A stretch of 6,689 nucleotides of DNA, taken from NCBI GenBank assembly GCA_007119305.1, contig SKPY01000268.1, positions 1 through 6,689 on the forward strand. Direction: 5' to 3'. The notes below the pieces were generated by a model. That model made no database searches. It was not told the origin of the DNA and was given only the letters and a program-made list of their open reading frames with translations. Position numbers and translations under genes: made by a program. The DNA is from Nitriliruptorales bacterium (GTDB taxonomy: Bacteria; Actinomycetota; Nitriliruptoria; Euzebyales; Egibacteraceae). This document shows positions 1 through 4,106 of the stretch, piece after piece. How positions within the stretch are numbered: position 1 is the first letter of the stretch; each line of letters begins with the position of its first letter.

Positions 1-502
1 CGTCCGGGGGGGCGACCGGCGCGGCCACCACCACCCGGCGCGCGCCGCGCTTGCGCAGCACCTCCACGGCCGCCCGCACGGTGAACCCGGTGGCGATGCC
101 GTCGTCGACGACGATCACGTCGCGGTCGGCGACCGGCAGGGGCGGGCGGCCGCGCCGGTACTGACGCGCACGCCGGTCGGCCTCGGCCGTTTCGCGCGCG
201 GTCTCCGCCTCGATGGCGTCCGCGCCGATGCCGAGACGGACGATGAGGTCGTCGTTCAGGACCCGCACGCCGTCTTCGGCGATCGCCCCCATGCCGAGCT
301 CGGGCTGCCACGGCACCCCGAGCTTGCGCACGATCAGCACGTCGAGCGGCGCGCCGAGGTGGTGGGCGATCTCGTGGCCCACCGGGACGCCCCCCCGCGG
401 CAGCGCGAGGACCACCGGCCGCGTCAGGTGGGCGGAGGCCACCGCCTCGGCCAGTCGCCGCCCCGCATCACGCCGGTCACGGAAGAGCGCTCCGCTGTCC
501 AC
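1..502 (-). CDS. Phosphoribosyltransferase-domain protein, C-terminus beyond window
   Basis: The visible 167 residues match a type I phosphoribosyltransferase fold. A glycine-rich segment LALPRGGVPVG lies at residues 32-42. The PRPP-binding signature DVIVVDDGIATG lies at residues 128-139: hydrophobic strand, acidic pair, then a Thr-Gly loop. The GTG start at 502 was chosen because it gives MDSGALFRDRRDAGRRLAEA, the usual opening of this family, and a GAGG lies 10 bases upstream (516-513). The family is thought to bind PRPP and move its phosphoribosyl group. No base or substrate can be assigned from the sequence. Some relatives, such as M. tuberculosis Rv0571c (recalled, in the DosR regulon), carry a hydrolase domain after this one, and the left edge hides whether that is so here. 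It is divergent from the 19-residue peptide gene. The family call is firm and the specific reaction is unknown. Confidence 0.88.
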   Translation of the reverse strand, partial: MDSGALFRDRRDAGRRLAEAVASAHLTRPVVLALPRGGVPVGHEIAHHLGAPLDVLIVRKLGVPWQPELGMGAIAEDGVRVLNDDLIVRLGIGADAIEAETARETAEADRRARQYRRGRPPLPVADRDVIVVDDGIATGFTVRAAVEVLRKRGARRVVVAAPVAPPD

Positions 503-582
503 TGGCTCTCGACCTCGCTTGTCCGTCGGGCGCCACCGGGGCTCCGCCGGCCCGGCCCTGCGGCCCACGGCCGATGGGACCC

Positions 583-610
583 GTTTGAGCGTGTGCCGGT
601 AGCGGGAATA
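583..610 (+). promoter_or_regulatory. Possible stress-sigma (SigB/SigF-like) promoter for the small-peptide genes
   Basis: GTTTGA at 583-588 and GGGAATA at 604-610 resemble the GTTT and GGGTAT elements of SigB/SigF-type promoters. Fifteen bases separate the GTTTGA and GGGAATA hexamers, slightly wider than usual. It would start transcription near 616-620 and leave a leader of about 25 bases before the 643 start. The rest of the 503-642 divergent gap shows no clear element for the minus-strand phosphoribosyltransferase gene. A single GGGAC half-site lies at 576-580. Confidence 0.3.
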
Positions 611-629
611 CGGGGAGCACCCGCACCCG

Positions 630-636
630 AAAGGAG
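630..636 (+). promoter_or_regulatory. Strong ribosome binding site of the 19-residue ORF
   Basis: AAAGGAG lies 6 bases before the GTG at 643. It is a near-perfect Shine-Dalgarno sequence in a G+C-rich gap. It is the main reason to accept the very short ORF that follows as translated. Confidence 0.8.
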
Positions 637-642
637 TATCCC

Positions 643-702
643 GTGTACATCGGACTCGGAACCCTGCTCATCATCATCATCCTGATCCTGATCTTCGCCT
701 GA
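643..702 (+). CDS. 19-residue hydrophobic membrane peptide
   Basis: The ORF reads GTG to TGA and encodes MYIGLGTLLIIIILILIFA, almost wholly Ile and Leu. It is long enough for one membrane-spanning helix with practically no soluble part. The strong ribosome binding site at 630-636, the correct spacing and the coupled gene downstream argue that it is real. Very short hydrophobic ORFs of this style occur in actinobacteria, often unannotated. I cannot name a characterised family. Possible roles are a subunit or regulator of a membrane protein, or a leader peptide whose translation sets expression of the next gene. A toxin-like role is possible, but no antitoxin is evident. Confidence 0.7.
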   Translation: MYIGLGTLLIIIILILIFA

Positions 703-710
703 GGCGCGCC

Positions 711-938
711 GTGGCGAACCCAATCACGCAAGACACGGAGCGCGTCCGCGCCGAGTTCGACGGGCTGTCGAAGCCAACCCAGGTCTTCGTCGCAACGCTC
801 GTGGCGCTGGGGATCATCCTCGGCCTGCTAATTGGCGGGATGGTCGGCTACGGCATCGCGGTCGAGGAGGTCGACGGGCGCGACTGCATCGAGCACGACG
901 ATCGGCTGTTCTGCGCCGAAGAGCCGGACCCCGACTGA
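711..938 (+). CDS. 75-residue single-pass membrane protein with two cysteines in its acidic tail
   Basis: The GTG start at 711 has GAGG (701-704) 6 bases upstream. That site overlaps the TGA of the preceding peptide gene (700-702), so the two genes are probably co-transcribed and translationally coupled. Residues 1-24 are soluble and mixed in charge, with R11, R13 and K21. Residues 25-51 form one long hydrophobic helix rich in Gly and Leu. The tail from 52 is strongly acidic and holds C59 and C68, which could form a disulfide or bind a metal. By the positive-inside tendency the N-terminus is probably cytoplasmic and the tail outside. I do not recognise the family, and no function is assigned. 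Gene reality is well supported by its start, coupling and composition. Confidence 0.75.
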   Translation: MANPITQDTERVRAEFDGLSKPTQVFVATLVALGIILGLLIGGMVGYGIAVEEVDGRDCIEHDDRLFCAEEPDPD

Positions 939-1001
939 TCCAGCGCCTGCCCGCGCCGACGCGACCGGTTCGCCCACCGCGACGCGCAGGCGCAGGCCGC
1001 A

Positions 1002-1021
1002 CGCCCGGCGTTCGCCGGGCG
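1002..1021 (+). terminator. Hairpin downstream of the small membrane-protein genes
   Basis: CGCCCGGC and GCCGGGCG form a perfect 8-bp stem around the tetraloop GTTC, 64 bases after the stop of the 75-residue gene. No T-tract follows, as is common in high-G+C actinobacteria. It may act with the larger hairpin just downstream. Confidence 0.5.
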
Positions 1022-1038
1022 ACAGGTGACAAGTGTGC

Positions 1039-1072
1039 CAACGGGCCCCGCGGAACGGTGCGGGGCCCGTTG
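1039..1072. terminator. Perfect 12-bp inverted repeat, probable bidirectional terminator
   Basis: CAACGGGCCCCG (1039-1050) pairs without mismatch with CGGGGCCCGTTG (1061-1072) around a 10-base loop. It lies between two converging transcription units and 27 bases past the oxidase stop codon. It could end both transcripts. A poly-T tail is lacking on both strands. Confidence 0.7.
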
Positions 1073-1099
1073 CGCGCGGGCTCTTGACCGGCTGCCGGA

Positions 1100-2455
1100 T
1101 CAGTCCTCGACGATGAGCGCCGTGACCATGCCGAACATGCCGTCGGGCCCCTCGGCGTGGGACAGGATGTGGCAGTGCCACGCCCACGCACCCGGCTCGG
1201 TGGCCTCGATGATGACGTCGACCCGGTCGCCCGGCGAGACGAGGACGTTGTCCTCCATGTAGGGCGAGTCGAGCAGGTAGCCGTCGCGGGCGATCACCTG
1301 CTGAGGCATCCCGTGCAGGTGCATGGGGTGGATCTGCAGGCCCTCGTTCATGTAGCGCACGCGGATCGTGTCGCCGCGCTCGACGACGAGCGGTTCGGTG
1401 GCGGGGAAGCCCTTGCCGTTCAGCGTGTAGCCGAGCGGCCCGTCGTTCAGGATCATGACGTAGTCGTGGTCGACCTCGTCAGCCCATGGGTCGTCGGGGT
1501 CGTGCACGATGAACGCGCCCAGCAGGCCGCCCGGCACCTGGTTCGCCGAGTCGAAGTGCGAGTGGTACATGTGCGAGCCGGCGGGCTGCGCCTCGAACTC
1601 GTAGACGAACTCCTCGCCCGGCAGGATCGAGTCCTGGGTCAGGCCCGGCACGCCGTCCATCTCGTTCGGCAGGACGAGCCCGTGGGGATGGAGCGCGGTG
1701 GGCACCGACAGCTCGTTGCGCACGACGAGCTGGACGTTGTCGCCGAGCTCGACGTTGATCTGCGGCCCCGGCACCTGTCCGTTGTAGGCCATCGCCTCGC
1801 GGTACACGCCGGGTTCGACCTCCCACTCGATCTCCTCCGCGACCAGCTCGAAGCGCTTCGTGCCGTCGTCGAGGATCTCGGGCTCCAGCGGCTGCCCGCC
1901 GCGCTCGGTCTCGTAGGGGAAGGCGGACAGGTCGTCGTGCTTGGCGGCCATCTCCTCGGCCGTCATCTCGGCGTGCTCGCCGGCGTCCGCATGCGCGGCG
2001 TGCTCGGCGTCCGGATCGTCTGCGCCGTCCGCGGTCGCCGTCAGGGTGCCGGCCATGCCCGCCGCCTCGTGGCCGGCCTCCTCGCACAGCGTCCGGTACG
2101 TGCCGGCAGGGATTGCGTCGACCTCCAGCGTCCCGGTCTCGCCGCCGGCGATGACCTCCGACGCCGCGACACCCTCGATCACGAAGTCGTGCGGGACGCT
2201 GCCCGTGTTGACGAGCTCGAACACCACCGGCGTGTCGGCGGGCACGGTGATGTCAACGGGGCTGAACGCGAACTCCGACAGCTCCACCTCGACGGTGACC
2301 CCGTCGGCGACGTCGGCGCTGGCGGGGGCAGCGGGCGCGGCAGCGCCGAGCGCGCCGGTGTACACGAGCCCCACCGTGAGCCCGAGCATGAGGATCGCCA
2401 TGGCGGCGACGGCCGCCCACAGCTTGGCCGCTCCGCTCATCGTCGTGCTGTTCAT
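1100..2455 (-). CDS. Multicopper oxidase with N-terminal cupredoxin domain (laccase-like)
   Basis: This 451-residue protein should oxidise a substrate at type 1 copper and reduce oxygen at a trinuclear cluster outside the membrane. Residues 12-36 form a signal or anchor helix. Residues 54-140 are a plastocyanin-like domain with full type 1 ligands: H89, C124, H129 and M134. Residues 141-178 are a His/Asp/Glu-rich linker. The oxidase module has HPHG (256-259), HSH (298-300), HPMHLHG (376-382) and HCH (427-429) followed by H433 and M440. That supplies the trinuclear ligands and a second type 1 site in the last domain. Two-domain oxidases of this kind usually assemble as trimers. ATG 2455 was chosen over upstream in-frame starts because AAGGAG (2467-2462) lies 6 bases before it. 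Laccase, copper-detoxification or nitrite-reductase-like roles cannot be separated. The four-histidine-motif pattern favours an oxidase over NirK. Confidence 0.93.
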   Translation of the reverse strand: MNSTTMSGAAKLWAAVAAMAILMLGLTVGLVYTGALGAAAPAAPASADVADGVTVEVELSEFAFSPVDITVPADTPVVFELVNTGSVPHDFVIEGVAASEVIAGGETGTLEVDAIPAGTYRTLCEEAGHEAAGMAGTLTATADGADDPDAEHAAHADAGEHAEMTAEEMAAKHDDLSAFPYETERGGQPLEPEILDDGTKRFELVAEEIEWEVEPGVYREAMAYNGQVPGPQINVELGDNVQLVVRNELSVPTALHPHGLVLPNEMDGVPGLTQDSILPGEEFVYEFEAQPAGSHMYHSHFDSANQVPGGLLGAFIVHDPDDPWADEVDHDYVMILNDGPLGYTLNGKGFPATEPLVVERGDTIRVRYMNEGLQIHPMHLHGMPQQVIARDGYLLDSPYMEDNVLVSPGDRVDVIIEATEPGAWAWHCHILSHAEGPDGMFGMVTALIVED

Positions 2456-2461
2456 CAACTG

Positions 2462-2467
2462 CTCCTT
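2462..2467 (-). promoter_or_regulatory. Ribosome binding site fixing the oxidase start
   Basis: AAGGAG on the minus strand lies 6 bases before ATG 2455. It falls inside the longer open frame that begins at 2494, so it selects the downstream ATG as the true start. Confidence 0.8.
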
Positions 2468-2526
2468 GTCCATGCTTGCGCAGGGGGTCTGCATGGTTTC
2501 CGCAAAGGCTCCTCACCCGCGCTGAG

Positions 2527-2562
2527 CCTCGGCAGGCCGAGGGTCCCGGGTTCGTCGGGACC
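2527..2562 (-). terminator. Two abutting hairpins between the 161-residue gene and the oxidase gene
   Basis: CCTCGGC and GCCGAGG (2527-2542) form a 7-bp dyad with a 2-base centre. GGTCCCG (2542-2548) and CGGGACC (2556-2562) form a perfect 7-bp stem with a 7-base loop. They follow the stop of the minus-strand 161-residue gene by about 16 bases and may terminate it. The second dyad overlaps the DosR-like site at 2554-2573, so it could instead be part of an operator. Confidence 0.4.
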
Positions 2563-2573
2563 ATCGTCCTCGG
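2554..2573 (-). promoter_or_regulatory. DosR/DevR-like box upstream of the oxidase gene
   Basis: Read on the plus strand, the site GTCGGGACCATCGTCCTCGG agrees at 14 of 20 positions with the DosR consensus TTSGGGACTWWAGTCCCSAA as I recall it. Its first 15 bases recur exactly at 3119-3133. It centres about 108 bases before the oxidase ATG. No convincing -10 element was found at the usual distance downstream, which weakens the case. No DosR gene is in the window. Confidence 0.35.
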
Positions 2574-2578
2574 CCAGA

Positions 2579-3064
2579 CTAGGCGTCGAGCGGCGTGCGG
2601 GCACCGGTGGCGGTGAGCGCCTCCCCGACCGCAGCGAGGAAGCGCACGGCGGTGTGGCGCGCGAGCTGGTGCAGGGCGAGCGCGTCGAGCCCGCGCCCGA
2701 GGGCGCCGGCGGGGGGCCGGTAGGTCGCCCGCAGCAGCAGGCTGCAGTCGCCCTCGTGCTCGACGAGCCCGAGCTCACCCGTGAGGGCGGGCAGGGCCCG
2801 ATGCACAGGGAGCACATCCTGCCGCCCGGGCGCCGGGGTCCACACGAGCGACCGCCAACGCTCGCCACCGACGGACCACGTCGGGCCCACGCGGCAGACG
2901 ACCGTGCGGGTGACCGGCCCCGCCTCGAGGGCCACGGTCCACGCGCTCTCGCCCCGCCAGCGCGCGGGGGCGGGCAGCCAGCCCTGCGGGTCGCCGGCGA
3001 AGCGCCGCGCGACGGTGGGCGGGTCGCCGCCGATGTGCTGGTCGAGCTCCAGCAGCCGTGCCAT
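2579..3064 (-). CDS. 161-residue uncharacterised protein, possibly SRPBCC/START-like
   Basis: The protein has no signal peptide or membrane segment and is probably cytoplasmic. Alternating strand-like stretches fill the first two thirds, including WTVALEAGPVTRTVVCRVG, LGLVEHEGDCSLLLRATY and other paired beta-type segments. A long amphipathic C-terminal helix follows (roughly residues 115-150, around LDALALHQLARHTAVRFLAA). That order suggests a helix-grip SRPBCC/START-type fold, which binds hydrophobic ligands in other proteins. It has no catalytic motif I recognise. ATG 3064 is preferred. The in-frame GTG at 3115 would place the DosR-like box over the start, and it lacks a ribosome binding site. 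ATG 3064 also lacks a well-spaced one but sits where a leaderless transcript would begin. The fold call is inference; the gene call rests on codon pattern and domain-like composition. Confidence 0.65.
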   Translation of the reverse strand: MARLLELDQHIGGDPPTVARRFAGDPQGWLPAPARWRGESAWTVALEAGPVTRTVVCRVGPTWSVGGERWRSLVWTPAPGRQDVLPVHRALPALTGELGLVEHEGDCSLLLRATYRPPAGALGRGLDALALHQLARHTAVRFLAAVGEALTATGARTPLDA

Positions 3065-3070
3065 GACCGC

Positions 3071-3076
3071 ATCGTC
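3071..3076 (-). promoter_or_regulatory. Possible -10 element for a leaderless transcript of the 161-residue gene
   Basis: GACGAT on the minus strand lies at -12 to -7 if transcription begins at the A of ATG 3064, and it keeps the A and final T of the TAnnnT pattern. The DosR-like box centred at 3106.5 would then sit at about -42, where an activator of this class commonly binds. No -35 hexamer is apparent. Confidence 0.3.
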
Positions 3077-3096
3077 CCCATGCCACCGTGTGGCTC

Positions 3097-3116
3097 GCAG
3101 GGCCAACAGTCCCACC
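3097..3116 (-). promoter_or_regulatory. DosR/DevR-like box A
   Basis: On the minus strand the core GGGACTGTTGGCCCT (3113-3099) fits the alternative form of the DosR motif, GGGACT-N3-GGCCCT, at all 12 defined positions. It lies in the gap between the divergent 161-residue gene and uppP. A second box, B, is centred 22 bp away, about two helical turns, as expected for paired sites. Confidence 0.45.
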
Positions 3117-3118
3117 GT

Positions 3119-3138
3119 GTCGGGACCATCGTCAGCAG
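3119..3138. promoter_or_regulatory. DosR/DevR-like box B, with 15-bp repeat shared with 2554-2568
   Basis: GTCGGGACCATCGTCAGCAG agrees with the recalled DosR consensus at 14 of 20 positions. Its first 15 bases, GTCGGGACCATCGTC, are identical to 2554-2568. The two copies flank the 161-residue gene. With box A it forms a pair that could serve either divergent gene. Confidence 0.4.
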
Positions 3139-3182
3139 CACGGCGGCGCAGCGGCGAGTGGGCCGACGCGGCCGGCCGCCCG

Positions 3183-3188
3183 TATCGT
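3183..3188 (+). promoter_or_regulatory. Possible -10 element for uppP
   Basis: TATCGT fits TAnnnT and lies 28 bases before the uppP GTG at 3217. A start near 3195 would leave a leader of about 22 bases that includes the ribosome binding site. No good -35 element is visible in the G+C-rich stretch upstream. Confidence 0.3.
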
Positions 3189-3216
3189 GGCCTCTCGGAC
3201 GAGGCCAGGGGTCGCC

Positions 3217-4092
3217 GTGACGTTGTGGGAAGCCGTCCTGCTCGGGGTCGTGCAGGGGGTCTTCATGTTCTTCCCGGTGAGCTCCACGAGCCACCTGGTG
3301 CTCGTGCAGCACTGGCTCGGCCAGCAGGGCTCCGCGCTGCCGGCACCCGAGTCGCCGGAGATGATCCTGTTCGACCTCGTCGTCCACGTCGGCACGCTGG
3401 TGTCCATCGCGCTCGTCATGCGGCGCAGCCTGGCCGCGCTGCTCGGCGGGGCGTGGACCGATCTGCGCGCGGTCGATCTCCGCTCGTTCGGGCGCGGCCG
3501 GCAGCCGCACGTCGGCCTGCGCCTGCGCCTGTGCCTGCTGGGCCTGCTGGCGGTGGCGGTCACGGGCGCGCTCGGCCTGCTGATGCGCGAGCCGCTCACG
3601 AGCGCCTTCGCGCACCCGCTCGCGCTCGCGGCCACACTCACCGTCACCGGCGTGCTGCTGTGGGCAACCGACGTCATCGGTCCGCGCTGGCGGGGGCTGC
3701 GCGAGCTCACGCCGTGGGTCGCCGTCGCGATCGGCGCCGCGCAGGCGGTCGCCCTCCTGCCGGGGATCAGCCGGAGCGGGACCACGATCGCCGTGGCCCT
3801 GTTCTGCGGACTGCGGCGCCGCTGGGCCGCGGAGTTCAGCTTCTTCATCGCGATCCCCACCATCCTGGCCGGCACCGTCATCCAGGCGCTGCTCGTGGCG
3901 GCGGACGGCGCCGTGCCGACGCTGCGGCCGAGCGCCTACGCCCTCGGCTTCGTGGTCGCGGCGGTCGTGGGCGCGGCGGCGCTCGCCCTGGTCCTGCACC
4001 TGCTCTACCGCGCCCGCTTCCGCTACTTCTCCTACTACGTGTGGGCGCTAGCGGCCGGCATCGTCCTGGCGAGCCTGACCGGCGCGCTGTAG
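3217..4092 (+). CDS. uppP: Undecaprenyl-diphosphatase (UppP/BacA) homologue with altered active-site motif
   Basis: Family members remove a phosphate from undecaprenyl diphosphate at the outer face of the membrane, recycling the lipid carrier for peptidoglycan and other envelope polymers. The 291-residue protein has about eight membrane segments. Its two conserved loops are QGVFMFFPVSSTSH (13-26) and LPGISRSGTT (181-190), the second followed by AAEFSFFIAIP. In E. coli BacA the first motif is (E/Q)xxxE followed by PVSSTGH. Here the second acidic residue is Met17 and the STGH glycine is Ser25, while H26, S23 and R186 remain. Start: GTG 3217 has AGGGG (3207-3211) 5 bases upstream and gives the usual family N-terminus, so the longer frame from 3088 is not used. 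It converges on the permease gene with 14 bases between stops. Membership is secure, but catalytic activity is uncertain. Confidence 0.9.
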   Translation: MTLWEAVLLGVVQGVFMFFPVSSTSHLVLVQHWLGQQGSALPAPESPEMILFDLVVHVGTLVSIALVMRRSLAALLGGAWTDLRAVDLRSFGRGRQPHVGLRLRLCLLGLLAVAVTGALGLLMREPLTSAFAHPLALAATLTVTGVLLWATDVIGPRWRGLRELTPWVAVAIGAAQAVALLPGISRSGTTIAVALFCGLRRRWAAEFSFFIAIPTILAGTVIQALLVAADGAVPTLRPSAYALGFVVAAVVGAAALALVLHLLYRARFRYFSYYVWALAAGIVLASLTGAL

Positions 4093-4098
4093 CGCGCC
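4081..4098. terminator. Dyad spanning the uppP stop codon, possible bidirectional terminator
   Basis: GGCGCGCT and AGCGCGCC form a perfect 8-bp dyad around GT, realistically a 6-bp stem with a 6-base loop. It includes the TAG of uppP (4090-4092) and ends 8 bases before the permease stop at 4107. It is the only structured element between the converging genes. No T-tract is present. Confidence 0.45.
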
Positions 4099-4106
4099 GC
4101 GCGCCG

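Larger units (their letters stand above)
939..1099. other. Gene-free convergent gap with two hairpins
   Basis: This gap separates the plus-strand 75-residue gene from the minus-strand multicopper oxidase gene. Apart from the two inverted repeats listed separately I see no gene or RNA in it. Overlapping open frames here are Arg/Pro/Ala-rich and look like G+C shadows. Confidence 0.6.

Noticed and set aside
573..592. GGGAC half-site as a fourth DosR-like box
   Set aside because: Only about 7 of 20 positions agree and the second half-site is missing, so it is no better than chance.
213..685. Plus-strand frames opposite and beyond the phosphoribosyltransferase gene
   Set aside because: Ser/Arg/Pro-rich shadows. 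The minus strand carries the PRPP-binding motif.
2456..2578. Copper-responsive CsoR or CueR operator ahead of the oxidase gene
   Set aside because: No dyad resembling either known operator was found. The dyads present are the CCTCGGC/GCCGAGG and GGTCCCG/CGGGACC repeats.
1157..3220. Plus-strand open frame of 687 codons antisense to the oxidase gene
   Set aside because: The product is Val/Arg/His-rich without recognisable motifs, while the opposite strand encodes a complete multicopper oxidase.
2455..3999. Minus-strand open frame of 514 codons antisense to uppP
   Set aside because: Its sequence is Arg/Gln/Asp/His-rich with no domain, and uppP on the other strand has clear family motifs.
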